From Gemmatimonadaceae bacterium (lineage in GTDB: Bacteria; Gemmatimonadota; Gemmatimonadetes; Gemmatimonadales; Gemmatimonadaceae): a DNA stretch of 64,000 nt. How positions within the stretch are numbered: position 1 is the first letter of the stretch; every line of letters begins with the position of its first letter. A model generated the notes under the pieces. That model saw only the letters and a list, made by a program, of their open reading frames with translations. It had not been told where the DNA came from and ran no database searches. The stretch spans positions 1 through 64,000 of the forward strand of contig JAUQWM010000045.1 of the NCBI GenBank assembly GCA_030835125.1, written 5' to 3'. The translations under genes were made by a program, and so were the position numbers. Below are positions 17,690-25,639 of this stretch, piece by piece.

Positions 17690-17817
17690 GCTGCTGTTCC
17701 TCTCCCGTTGGGGCTGATGTGAAACACGTACTCGATCCCCGACAGTTCGAGGCCTGACAGGGTGATTCGGGTACCCTACCACCGGGAAAAGGAGGCGTCC
17801 CGGCGCGCCAAAGTGAA

Positions 17818-17846
17818 TTCGCTCCCGGCTGAGGCGCGGGAGCGAA
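17818..17846 (-). terminator. hairpin behind the zinc-ribbon gene
   Basis: TTCGCTCCCG (17818-17827) pairs with CGGGAGCGAA (17837-17846) around a 9-nt loop, 42 bp past the stop of the zinc-ribbon miniprotein. A T-rich tail is poor (GAATTCACTTTG), so it is a probable but not textbook terminator. Confidence 0.5.
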
Positions 17847-17888
17847 GGGACGGTTCACGGCCTCGGCGATCAGGTGTTGGTGGCGACC

Positions 17889-18098
17889 TCAGGCTGCACC
17901 GGCGATGTACCGCGCGACCCGACCACACGACGTGCACTTGAGGGTGACGTGCGAGTGAGGTGCGGGAGGCATAAGCGACGGCGAGCGCTCGATATTTCCG
18001 GAACAGGACGGACAACTCAGTGGTGATCCCGTACGGTCGCTCGCGATCAGATGCAGCGCCTGTGCGGGGTTGTACGTCGCCGGACGAGGCTTGCGCAT
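17889..18098 (-). CDS. zinc-ribbon miniprotein
   Basis: A 69-residue protein with one zinc ribbon: CPSC near residues 29-32 and CTSC near 55-58, joined by a hydrophilic loop. A basic N-terminus (MRKPRPATY) could contact nucleic acid. ATG at 18098 is backed by the ribosome site GGAGGGAG. The function is unknown; free-standing ribbons of this type are often small DNA or RNA binders. A putative promoter TTGGAT-16-TTAGTT lies 70-100 bp upstream. Confidence 0.7.
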   Translation of the reverse strand: MRKPRPATYNPAQALHLIASDRTGSPLSCPSCSGNIERSPSLMPPAPHSHVTLKCTSCGRVARYIAGAA

Positions 18099-18236
18099 GA
18101 CTCCCTCCAAAACTGGAAAAAACCAGACGCTCCGTTCCCTGGAAGCGCCCGAGTGTTGAAAACTAACCACCTAGGTGCCCTAATCCAAGTTGCCGACACT
18201 GAACGACATAGAGCGCGAGCCGACCAGCGTGCTACG

Positions 18237-18257
18237 CAACACTTCTGGCAAGTGTTG
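18237..18257 (-). terminator. perfect 8-bp inverted repeat
   Basis: CAACACTT (18237-18244) and AAGTGTTG (18250-18257) flank five bases, 33 bp beyond the end of the CDRC/CGVC gene. With no T-run it could be a factor-dependent terminator, or a repressor site for the zinc-ribbon gene further on. Confidence 0.4.
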
Positions 18258-18289
18258 GACTGGGGTCGGGGAGACTGAGGGAGCCTGGC

Positions 18290-18511
18290 TCAGCCGTACA
18301 GAATGTCGCCCTCGTCGTCCAGGGCGAGCTCCTGGTCCAAGCCGCAGACGCCGCAGATCCTGGTAACGATCCAGACAGCGCCGAGGGCTGCGCGGTGGTT
18401 CGCTCCCGCTGGCTTCACGACGAGCTTCTTGAAACTGTACTCGAGGCAACGGTCGCACGGATGGCTGCGCGCGATCCGCTCGGCGCGAGCCTGGTCAATC
18501 GGGGCGGCCAA
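18290..18511 (-). CDS. small four-cysteine protein
   Basis: A 73-residue protein with CDRC (residues 19-22) and CGVC (residues 53-56), a likely zinc ribbon split by a 30-residue insert, and an acidic C-terminus (LALDDEGDILYG). The TTG start at 18511 lies 5 bp after the SPFH stop, suggesting re-initiation. No family recognised. With the zinc-ribbon gene downstream it makes two Cys4 miniproteins in a row. Confidence 0.6.
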   Translation of the reverse strand: MAAPIDQARAERIARSHPCDRCLEYSFKKLVVKPAGANHRAALGAVWIVTRICGVCGLDQELALDDEGDILYG

Positions 18512-18516
18512 ATGAG

Positions 18517-19548
18517 CTACCCGGTTCTCGAGCCGTGTCCCGAGTCGCTCCCGGGACCGAGTGTTCGCTGCAGTCCCGGGTCGCCCGGGGAGGCCTTGAG
18601 CACCTCGCGCAGCGCGCCCAGGGCGCCCATCACGCCGGATGCCTCGACCGGCAGGAACACCGTCGAGCCCTTTCCCTGCGCGATCCCCGGGAGCGCATCG
18701 AGGTACTTCTGGCCGAGGAGGTACATCGCGGCCTGTCCCTCCGGTAAGGCCCCGGCGATGCGCTGGAGCGCTTCGGCCTCCGCCTGAGCCGTGGTGAGCC
18801 GGGCTTCCGCCTGCCCCTGGGCTCGCAGGATCGCCGCCTCGCGCTCGCCTTCGGCACGGCGCACCTGAGATTCCCGGACCCCCTCAGCCTCGAGGATGGC
18901 CGCCCGCTTGCCGGCCTCGGCGGTGGTCACTGCCGCTCGCCGCTCCCGTTCGGCGCGCATCTGCAGCTCCATCGCCTGCTGGATGTCGGCCGGGGGCTCG
19001 ATGGCCTGGAGTTCCACGCGAGTCACGTCGACGCCCCACCCAATGGACGCTTCCTCGATCACCTCGCGCATCCGCTTGTTGATGAGTTCACGACTCGACA
19101 ACGTCGTATCGAGCTCCATCTCGCCAACGATCTGCCGGAGCGTGGTGCGGGTCAGCGTCTCGAGCGCATACGGCAGGTTCTGCACGGCGTACGTGGCCTT
19201 CTGGGGATCGGCGACCCGGTAGTACAGCACGGCGTCGATGTCGATCGTGACGTTGTCCTTCGTGATGACCGGCTGGCTGGGGAAGTTGAGCACCTGCTCA
19301 CGCAGGTCGATCCGCGCCGCGGAACCGGAAGTGATACGTCGCATTCCCGTCACGTCGGTCTCGACGAATCGCGTCTCCAGAAAACGCGGGCGCTCGACCA
19401 GCGGGATGAGGATGTTGAGCCCGGAACGCGCCACGCGGTGGAACCTGCCCAGTCGCTCCACCACGATCACCTCAGCCTGGCCGATGATCTTCACGGATCT
19501 CGCCAGTATGACCGCGACAATGCCACCGAGGATCGCAAGCGCCAGCAT
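18517..19548 (-). CDS. SPFH/Band-7 (stomatin-like) membrane protein
   Basis: A 343-residue protein with an N-terminal membrane segment (residues 1-18), an SPFH domain (residues 20-200; VVERLGRFHRV, RVELQAIEPPADIQQAM) and a long Ala/Glu-rich coiled coil (AEAGKRAAILEAEGVRES). The C-terminal block VFLPVEASGVMGALG resembles stomatin/QmcA-type proteins that scaffold membrane microdomains. ATG at 19548 is preceded by GGAG and by a promoter at 19574-19603. No NfeD-type protease partner is adjacent, which is unusual for stomatin operons. Confidence 0.9.
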   Translation of the reverse strand: MLALAILGGIVAVILARSVKIIGQAEVIVVERLGRFHRVARSGLNILIPLVERPRFLETRFVETDVTGMRRITSGSAARIDLREQVLNFPSQPVITKDNVTIDIDAVLYYRVADPQKATYAVQNLPYALETLTRTTLRQIVGEMELDTTLSSRELINKRMREVIEEASIGWGVDVTRVELQAIEPPADIQQAMELQMRAERERRAAVTTAEAGKRAAILEAEGVRESQVRRAEGEREAAILRAQGQAEARLTTAQAEAEALQRIAGALPEGQAAMYLLGQKYLDALPGIAQGKGSTVFLPVEASGVMGALGALREVLKASPGDPGLQRTLGPGSDSGHGSRTG

Positions 19549-19573
19549 GCGTGCTCCGCGTTCAGGACAGTGG

Positions 19574-19603
19574 ATTGTATTGGCCGATGGGCCGCTCACG
19601 TAA
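19574..19603 (-). promoter_or_regulatory. candidate SPFH gene promoter
   Basis: On the minus strand TTACGT (19603-19598), an 18-bp spacer and TACAAT (19579-19574) form a plausible promoter 26 bp before the ATG. Confidence 0.4.
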
Positions 19604-19630
19604 GTGGAAGCGGCCAGCTGTCGCGGGCGG

Positions 19631-20677
19631 TCAGTTCTTCCAGTCGGCGACGAACAGGTTCGTCTCACCCGGCTTCGAGTTCCCGCGATTGGATGCCCAG
19701 ACGATGCGACTTCCGTCGGGGCTGAACATCGGGAACCCGTCGAACTCCTCGTGGCTGGTGACCTGCTCCAGGCCGGTGCCGTCGAGGTTCACGAGGTACA
19801 GTTCGAAATTGCGGCTGCGAGGCGCCTTGTGGTTCGATGAGAAGACGATGCGCTGCCCGTCCGGCGTCCAGGAGGGACCGAAGTTGGCGCCGCCGAGGCT
19901 GGTGACCTGTCGCTGGTCCGTGCCATCGGCATTCATGACGAACAACTCCATGCGGCTCGGACGCACCATCTTCTGGGCGAGCAACGCCTGGTAGTCGGCG
20001 AGACCGGCCGAATCGGGGGGGTGCCAGGCACGATAGGCGATCTTCGTGCCGTCGGGGGACCACCATGGTCCGCCGTCGTACCCCGGGGTGGTCGTCAGGC
20101 GCCGCACATCCGTCCCGTCGACATTCATCGTGTAGATGTCGAGGTCCCCGTCCTTCAACGACGTAAAGACAATGCGCGTGCCATCGGGTGAGAGCACGCC
20201 TTCGGCGGTGTAGACGTCGTAGTTCGTGAGCCGCTGCAGTCCGGTCCCGTCGCGGTTCGCGAGATAGATGTCGAAGCGGTCGAGGCCCCAGACATAGCCC
20301 TGTGACGGATCGGGGCGCGGTGGGCAGGTGGAATCGTGTGCGTGCGAGGACGCGAAGAACAGGCGCTGGCCGTCAGGCAGGAACCAGCCGCAGGTCGTCT
20401 TGCCGTTCCCGTTCGAGACCCGTTGCACGTCCGAGCCGTCGATCCGCATCACGTACTGCTGGTCGCAGGTTCGACCGTCGCGCGTCGACTGGAAGGTCAG
20501 CCATTGGCCGTCGCGGCTGAAGTAGGCCTCGGCGTTTTCTCCGCCGAAGGTCACCTGCCGGATGTTGGCGAAGTGGGTCTCGCCGGGTTGCGGCGTGACC
20601 GGCGGGTGTTGCTCGGCCGGGGCACAAGCGAACGCCGCCACGAGCATCGTGGCGGCGGTGAGGATCTCGGGTCGCAT
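19631..20677 (-). CDS. TolB-like PD40 beta-propeller lipoprotein
   Basis: A 348-residue lipoprotein (lipobox AAFAC, Cys18) built of about six WD40-like PD40 blades: repeated NADGTDQRQVTS and WSPDGTKIAYRA style motifs. Such propellers occur in TolB and in surface-attached protein-binding proteins. Two Cys pairs inside blades may form disulfides. It starts 9 bp after the CtpA-type protease stop, so it is co-transcribed with it and may recruit or regulate that protease in the envelope (inference). Confidence 0.82.
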   Translation of the reverse strand: MRPEILTAATMLVAAFACAPAEQHPPVTPQPGETHFANIRQVTFGGENAEAYFSRDGQWLTFQSTRDGRTCDQQYVMRIDGSDVQRVSNGNGKTTCGWFLPDGQRLFFASSHAHDSTCPPRPDPSQGYVWGLDRFDIYLANRDGTGLQRLTNYDVYTAEGVLSPDGTRIVFTSLKDGDLDIYTMNVDGTDVRRLTTTPGYDGGPWWSPDGTKIAYRAWHPPDSAGLADYQALLAQKMVRPSRMELFVMNADGTDQRQVTSLGGANFGPSWTPDGQRIVFSSNHKAPRSRNFELYLVNLDGTGLEQVTSHEEFDGFPMFSPDGSRIVWASNRGNSKPGETNLFVADWKN

Positions 20678-20686
20678 GGCCCGAAT

Positions 20687-22273
20687 TTATCGCTTGACGC
20701 TCGCCGTGACGAGGGCGAAGAGGTCCTGCTGCGACTGGCCGCGTCGGAGGAGATCGAGCGCCTGGCGCAGCTGGGGATCCTCGTCCAGCGTGCGACGGCG
20801 CGCCGTCGAGTCGCCAAACGCCAGCCGTGAGATCCGGATGTCGAGCTCGCGGTCGATGAACCGGGCGGCCCCGTCGTACAGCTTGCGGTCGACGTCGACG
20901 CCCTTGGCCTGCAGGCGGCGGAACAGCTCATCGCGCCAGGCCGGCTGGACCTTGAAGTCGGGGCTGGTCACCTTCGCCTTGAGCTCGTAGGCGTAGTCGT
21001 AGAGCAGGACGTAGATGTCCTGGGACTTCGCCGCGGTCGCCTTCCGGTACTCCTGCTCGGCGGTGGTAAACGTATCCGGCTTCACGATCAGGTCGGGCGT
21101 AACGGCACCACCGCCGTAGACCGTGCGACCGGCATCGGACTTGAACACCGGGCGCTGTGAGCCCGGCTCGCCCGCCTCGAGCGAATCGTGGTCGACCTCG
21201 ACCCACGCGCCGTCCTCGGTCAGGCGCCGTTCCTTCTGGATGGAGCGGCCGGACGGCGTATACCACTTGCCCGTCGTCATCTTGAGCGCATAGCCACCGT
21301 CGAGGTTGAAGACGGTCTGGACGAGGCCCTTGCCGAAGGACGTCGTTCCGACGATGACGGCGCGATCATGGTCCTGCAACGCGCCCGCGACGATCTCGGA
21401 CGCGGAGGCGGAGTACTGGTCCGTGAGGATGACGAGGGGGACCGTCGGCGCGATGGGCTTTTCGCGGGCATAGTACGTCTGTGGCTCGACGTTGCGGCCG
21501 CGAACGCTCGCGATCTCCTGGCCCTCCTTCAGGAACAGGTTGCTGATCGAAAGCGACTGGTCGAGGAAGCCGCCCGGATTCCCGCGAAGGTCGAGCACGA
21601 GGCCACGCGCACCCTGCGACTGCAGCGAGGCCACGGCGCGCGCGAGTTCGGACGTCGACGTCTCGTTGAAGCCCTGCAGCGGGATGTAGCCGACGTTGCC
21701 CTCGAACATGATGGCGTAGGGCACGGCGGGAACGCGGATCAGCGCGCGAGTGAACGTCGCCTTGATCGGCTCCGTCACCCCGGGCCGGGCGAAGCTCACG
21801 TTGACCCTGGTGCCAGGAGTGCCGGTCAGCGAATCCGCGACGCGGCGCGAATTCCAGCCACGCACGCTGAGCGTGTCGATTCCGACGATGACGTCGCCCT
21901 CCCGGATCCCGGCCTTCTCCGCCGGCGTGTTCGGGAAGATGGTGACGATGGTGATGCCCTTGCCCGGCTGTTCCTCGATGCGCATGCCGATCCCGCCGTA
22001 CCGCCCGGCCGTGCTGGTGTTGAACTGGGTCAACTGGCGGGGCGACATCAGCTCGGAGTACGGATCCTGGAGTTGCGTCACCAGGCCGCGGGCCGCCTTC
22101 TCATACAGGTCGGCGGTGTTGACGGTATCGACGAATCGCACCGACACCAGGTCGAGCACCTGGGAGAACAAGCGTCCACCCTCGCGCGCCGCGCGGTCCT
22201 GCACGACGAAAGCGCCCGCAATGGCGGGCACGAGAATGACACCGATCAATGCTGCTCTGCGGGATGGACGCAT
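20687..22273 (-). CDS. S41 carboxy-terminal processing protease (CtpA/Prc family)
   Basis: A 528-residue periplasmic protease: signal segment (RAALIGVILVPAIAGAFV), a PDZ domain (GIGMRIEEQPGKGITIVTI, GIREGDVIVGI) and the S41 core with GLVLDLRGNPGG, catalytic Ser near 290 in SASASEIVAGAL and Lys near 314 in FGKGLVQ. A C-terminal helical extension of 150 residues follows. The ATG at 22273 starts a normal signal sequence; a TTG at 22297 would add eight residues. First gene of an operon with the PD40 lipoprotein. Confidence 0.93.
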   Translation of the reverse strand: MRPSRRAALIGVILVPAIAGAFVVQDRAAREGGRLFSQVLDLVSVRFVDTVNTADLYEKAARGLVTQLQDPYSELMSPRQLTQFNTSTAGRYGGIGMRIEEQPGKGITIVTIFPNTPAEKAGIREGDVIVGIDTLSVRGWNSRRVADSLTGTPGTRVNVSFARPGVTEPIKATFTRALIRVPAVPYAIMFEGNVGYIPLQGFNETSTSELARAVASLQSQGARGLVLDLRGNPGGFLDQSLSISNLFLKEGQEIASVRGRNVEPQTYYAREKPIAPTVPLVILTDQYSASASEIVAGALQDHDRAVIVGTTSFGKGLVQTVFNLDGGYALKMTTGKWYTPSGRSIQKERRLTEDGAWVEVDHDSLEAGEPGSQRPVFKSDAGRTVYGGGAVTPDLIVKPDTFTTAEQEYRKATAAKSQDIYVLLYDYAYELKAKVTSPDFKVQPAWRDELFRRLQAKGVDVDRKLYDGAARFIDRELDIRISRLAFGDSTARRRTLDEDPQLRQALDLLRRGQSQQDLFALVTASVKR

Positions 22274-22517
22274 CGAGACACCTGGTTGAAGAAACAACGA
22301 CCCAACTCAGTACGTGTGCGAGGGTGACGAGTTCCCGTCACACCCGATCCCGGACTGTTCCTGCCGCTGCGCGGTCACGCCTTCTGGCGCAACGACTTGC
22401 GGACGACCCACGAATGCTAACACCTCGCGTCGGGAGCCCCGCAAGGAGCCGGTGACGGACCGTAGCCCTCTGGAACAGGACGCTGGTGACGCCGGACACC
22501 CCGACGGGCGAACCCGA
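22274..22517. other. 244-bp intergenic region
   Basis: Lies between the repA-like stop and the ctpA start, both minus strand. It should hold the ctpA promoter, but no clear -35/-10 pair is visible. There are no iteron-like direct repeats and no DnaA-box cluster, so a replication origin beside repA is not supported. Confidence 0.4.
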
Positions 22518-23399
22518 CTACCTCGTGCGTCCGGCGAGCACGTAATCCACGAACCACGCACGGCGCTGCTGCCTGATTTCCGCGCTCCGGAGGATTCCCG
22601 CCGACAGGAGCATTTCGTGCGCCGGCTGAAGCACTCGCACGAGGTGTGATGGATAACGCTGGGTGAGGGGAACACGTTCGGCGAGACGTTCGAGGCTGAC
22701 GCGCCAGGCCAGGCCACCTTCCGAACGGCTGACCTCGATCATCCGGTACAGGCGGCGTGCGACGGGCGATGAGAGGGCGAAGTACTGTGAGGACAACAGC
22801 ATCGACGAGTAGCCGGCGGCGAGGTTTGCCCTCAGCGGCGGCGACATCGTGACGCGCGCCTCGCCGGGTTCCGAGGAGGACAGCGTGGCAAAGAGCGAAA
22901 GCTGGTCCTTGTCGGCCTGTCGCCGGCGATCGATGCTGACGCTGGAGAACACGGTGAACCGGAGCGTCGTCGCGCATCCTGCCGTGGCGCTCCAGTAGGC
23001 GTCCGAGGATTCGAGCGTCGTGCGCTCGAGTCGGACCAACGCCCCCCGCAGTTGCTCATAGGTCCTTCCATCGGCCCTGCGCCCGATCGAACGCAGCAAG
23101 GCGTGGAGGGTGAAGGAGACCACCCCGTCAGCCGGGGCGCCGTTTTCCTGGTATCGACGACAGACCTCGACGTACACGTCCTGGTCGAAGGTCCCCGGCA
23201 GCCGATCGCCAGGCGCGGGCAGGACCCGCCACCGCCCGCCTGATTCGGGCGCGAAGACGATCGGTCCGCCATCGGATGAGTCGCTCAGCCGGAAGAGCGG
23301 CATGGATTCCAGGCCGCGGTCGAGAAGAACGACGCGCGAGGTGGCGCGCTTCGATGTCGATTCGTCTGCCGGGGGAGGGGAGGAATCGGGTCCGAGCAT
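22518..23399 (-). CDS. plasmid-type replication initiator RepA (RPA/PF10134-like)
   Basis: A 293-residue protein that follows the PF10134 pattern of replication initiator protein A: VVLLDRGLESMPLFRLSDS, an FDQDVYVEVCRRY segment, FTLHALLRSIGRRADGRTYE (winged-helix core), LRGALVRLERTTLES, then SSQYFALSSPVARRLYRMIE and WRVSLERLAERV. Such proteins start replication of alphaproteobacterial and actinobacterial plasmids. Here it is the last gene of a MerR-SDR-RepA operon (ATG 2 bp after the SDR stop), without partition genes or iterons. It may be a chromosomal relative reused as a DNA-binding regulator. Confidence 0.75.
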   Translation of the reverse strand: MLGPDSSPPPADESTSKRATSRVVLLDRGLESMPLFRLSDSSDGGPIVFAPESGGRWRVLPAPGDRLPGTFDQDVYVEVCRRYQENGAPADGVVSFTLHALLRSIGRRADGRTYEQLRGALVRLERTTLESSDAYWSATAGCATTLRFTVFSSVSIDRRRQADKDQLSLFATLSSSEPGEARVTMSPPLRANLAAGYSSMLLSSQYFALSSPVARRLYRMIEVSRSEGGLAWRVSLERLAERVPLTQRYPSHLVRVLQPAHEMLLSAGILRSAEIRQQRRAWFVDYVLAGRTR

Positions 23400-23401
23400 G
23401 G

Positions 23402-24151
23402 CTAGCCGAGTCGGATGAGTTGCCCCGTGACCGGACCGGCCGCCCTCGAGCACAGCCAGGTCACCCAGGCGGCGACCGTCTCGCGTTCGACGTAGGCCTT
23501 GTCGTCCCCCATTTCCGCGAGGTTCTGCGCCGTGCGGATGGACTGCGGCGCGAGCGCATTGGCACGCACACCGTTCACCCGTTCCTCGGCAGCAACGGCG
23601 CGAGCGAGTGTGGCGACGCCGCCCTTGGCGACGGCGTACGCGGCCGCTCCCGACACGCTGGCGCCTGGCAAGGCAGCCGCGGACGCGAAATAGACCATGG
23701 CGCCGCGTCCCTTTCGCACCAGGGGCAGGAGCGCCCGGGTGGTCACGAACGCCGTCGTCAGGTTGATCGCGATCATCCGATGCCAGGTCGCGGGGTCGAG
23801 GTCAGCGACCGGTGTCCCGCCACTGAAGCCTCCAGCCATGTGAACGACCGCGCGAACGCCAGCTGGGGCGAGCTCCGCGACCTGCGTCGCGAGGTCCCCG
23901 ACCTGGGCGGCATCCGTAAGGTCGCAGCCAAATCCCCGCACGGCGCTCCCGTATTTCGACAGCTCGTCAGCGCGGGCCTGCACCGAGGCCACGTCGCGGT
24001 CGACGAGCATGACCCGGGCGGCGCGGCGGACAAACGCCTCGGCGACCACCTCTCCCACCTGGCCCGGACGACCCACGCCAGTGAGGACGACCGCGGCTTC
24101 GCGGAACTCGTCATCGGGGATCCAGGAGGTGTCAGGGGCGGCGATCATCAC
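23402..24151 (-). CDS. short-chain dehydrogenase/reductase
   Basis: A 249-residue Rossmann oxidoreductase. The cofactor loop is VVLTGVGRPGQVGEVVAEAF, not the usual TGxxxGIG; an Asp in LVDRD suggests NAD(H) preference. Catalytic residues are in SAAALPGASVSGAAAYAVAKGG (Ser, Tyr, Lys) and the NHAG motif reads HMAGG. The substrate is unknown. GTG at 24151 overlaps the MerR-like stop; the next codon is an ATG that could serve instead. It sits between a regulator and a RepA-like gene, an odd partnership for an SDR. Confidence 0.85.
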   Translation of the reverse strand: MMIAAPDTSWIPDDEFREAAVVLTGVGRPGQVGEVVAEAFVRRAARVMLVDRDVASVQARADELSKYGSAVRGFGCDLTDAAQVGDLATQVAELAPAGVRAVVHMAGGFSGGTPVADLDPATWHRMIAINLTTAFVTTRALLPLVRKGRGAMVYFASAAALPGASVSGAAAYAVAKGGVATLARAVAAEERVNGVRANALAPQSIRTAQNLAEMGDDKAYVERETVAAWVTWLCSRAAGPVTGQLIRLG

Positions 24152-24690
24152 GCGTCCGATCGGCCGAGCGTCGAACGCACGGCCTCGCGCAACGCGAGGA
24201 CCGTCTCATCGAGCGCCGCCGGCGAATCCTCGCGGATGTGGAGCTCGATGCCTTCCGCCACCCGAACACGCCGCCACGACAGCGGCTGCGAATCATCGAG
24301 TTCGGCGGCCCCCGGGCGCCCCGTGAGCAGGACTGGGGCGAGCGATTGGGCGACGCGACGTTCGAGGGCGTCGCCGGTCGTCCCGGCCATCTCGTTCCGG
24401 ATGCCCTCGAGCGTGGTGCCCTCGCGCTGTCGCAACTTGATGGCGAGGAGCTGGAGGAAGTGCCGGTAGTTGTAGGTGGCGGATGTCCCGGCCCCGTCGG
24501 GGCGGTCCATGAGGCTGTTCGCCACATAGAAGCGTACGGCGCGCGCGGACGGCGCGGCCCGGGCGGACGCGTTCGTGGGACGCACCCCGGCAGAATCGAC
24601 GAGGGCGGATACGTGCGCGGCGAGCCCGCGAGCATTCCAGGGGGCGTGCCGGGCGTGTGCCCTCAACAGCGCGAGCGGCGAGTCCGCCAT
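24148..24690 (-). CDS. MerR-type helix-turn-helix protein
   Basis: A 180-residue protein whose middle matches the MerR DNA-binding domain: RAVRFYVANSLMDRP (helix and wing), TYNYRHFLQLLAIKLRQREG and LEGIRNEMAG. An unusual N-terminal 45 residues precede it, and the C-terminal 60 residues (ELHIREDSPAALDETV) form an unassigned effector or dimer region without cysteines. Stop codon overlaps the SDR start, so MerR, SDR and RepA are one transcription unit that this protein may control. Confidence 0.72.
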   Translation of the reverse strand: MADSPLALLRAHARHAPWNARGLAAHVSALVDSAGVRPTNASARAAPSARAVRFYVANSLMDRPDGAGTSATYNYRHFLQLLAIKLRQREGTTLEGIRNEMAGTTGDALERRVAQSLAPVLLTGRPGAAELDDSQPLSWRRVRVAEGIELHIREDSPAALDETVLALREAVRSTLGRSDA

Positions 24691-24740
24691 GCGGCAACAT
24701 TACGCACCCGCGTCGAACCTTCGCTAGGCAGATGGACAAC

Positions 24741-24775
24741 GGCCGTGGATGTGACAGGAAGTCACACCCACGGCC
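24741..24775 (-). terminator. long hairpin behind the H1-like gene
   Basis: GGCCGTGGATGTGAC (24741-24755) pairs with GTCACACCCACGGCC (24761-24775) with one mismatch and a 5-nt loop, 18 bp after the H1-like stop. No T-run follows. It also insulates the MerR operon downstream. Confidence 0.6.
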
Positions 24776-24793
24776 GGTTGTCGAACGTTGCGG

Positions 24794-25405
24794 CTACTTC
24801 TTGCCGCGTGGCGGCTTCCGAGCAGCCTTCTTTGCAGGCCGGGCGGCCGGCTTTTTCGTCTTCTTCGGCGCAGCCTTGGCAGCCTTCGCTCCGGGCTTCG
24901 CCTTGGCCTTTGCAGCCGGCTTTGCCTTGGCGGCCGGCTTGGCTTTCGCGGCTGGCTTGGCCTTCGGCGCGGCGGCTTTGGCCTTGGGTGCCACCTTGGG
25001 CTTCGCTGCTGGCACGGCCTTGGGTGCAGGCGTCGGCTTGGTCGCCGGCCTCGCCGCTGGCGCCGCCTTGGCCTTCGGCGCGGCGGGTGCGGCGGACGGC
25101 GTGGAGGGACCCGCTGCGGGGGCGGCGGGCTTCGCGGCGCGACGAGGTGCCGGCGGCGGAGCGCCGAAGACTACCTCTTCCTCATCGTCGGCTGCGTCAT
25201 CCGCCACCTCGGCGACTTCCTCTTCCTCATCGAGGGAAGCCTCCTCGGGCTCGTCCCAGAGGTCGCTGCTCTGTTTGCCGGAACCCCAGCTCCCTTCCTC
25301 ATCGTCGTCATCGTCGTCGAACGATGACCCGCCGTAGCCGACATCCTCGGCTTCGTCGTCGTCCGAGAAGAAGAGTGGCTTGCTGACTTCCTCGTCACGC
25401 GGCAT
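24794..25405 (-). CDS. acidic/histone H1-like bipartite protein
   Basis: A 203-residue protein of two opposed halves. Residues 1-75 are strongly acidic (runs such as DDDDDDEE and DEEEEVAEVADD); residues 90-203 are a Lys/Ala/Pro-rich tail made of PAAKAK and AAPKAK-type repeats, as in bacterial histone H1-like nucleoid proteins. The basic tail should bind DNA, and the acidic head may modulate it. A perfect ribosome site AAGGAGG and the promoter at 25532-25560 support strong expression. The repeat tail makes overlapping frames open on the other strand; those are shadows. Confidence 0.8.
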   Translation of the reverse strand: MPRDEEVSKPLFFSDDDEAEDVGYGGSSFDDDDDDEEGSWGSGKQSSDLWDEPEEASLDEEEEVAEVADDAADDEEEVVFGAPPPAPRRAAKPAAPAAGPSTPSAAPAAPKAKAAPAARPATKPTPAPKAVPAAKPKVAPKAKAAAPKAKPAAKAKPAAKAKPAAKAKAKPGAKAAKAAPKKTKKPAARPAKKAARKPPRGKK

Positions 25406-25531
25406 GCGTGCCTCCTTAAGCGTTGATATCGCCGGGACCGTCCGGCGGTTGGGTCACCGTGAGCGGCAGCAGCCCATGGCGCCGTGGTTGCAGATCGGGA
25501 TTCGCGGCGATGCTCAGTTATCGCGAACTCC

Positions 25532-25560
25532 CTAGTACAATGACGGCCCTTCCGAGTCAA
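25532..25560 (-). promoter_or_regulatory. promoter of the H1-like gene
   Basis: On the minus strand TTGACT (25560-25555), a 17-bp spacer and TACTAG (25537-25532) precede the gene by 127 bp, implying a leader of about 120 nt. Confidence 0.45.
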
Positions 25561-25639
25561 GCGGGGACGTGCCCGGCATCGTCCCCCGCGGTCCCGCAGC
25601 CGTTAGGCCGCCCGCCGGAGGCGGGCGACCCGAACTGGC

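Noticed and set aside
22274-22517. Replication origin next to the RepA-like gene
   Set aside because: No iterons, no DnaA-box cluster and no AT-rich unwinding region are visible.
24800-25330. Long open frames on the plus strand opposite the H1-like gene
   Set aside because: They arise from its GCC/AAG-rich repeats read backwards and have no start region or family similarity.
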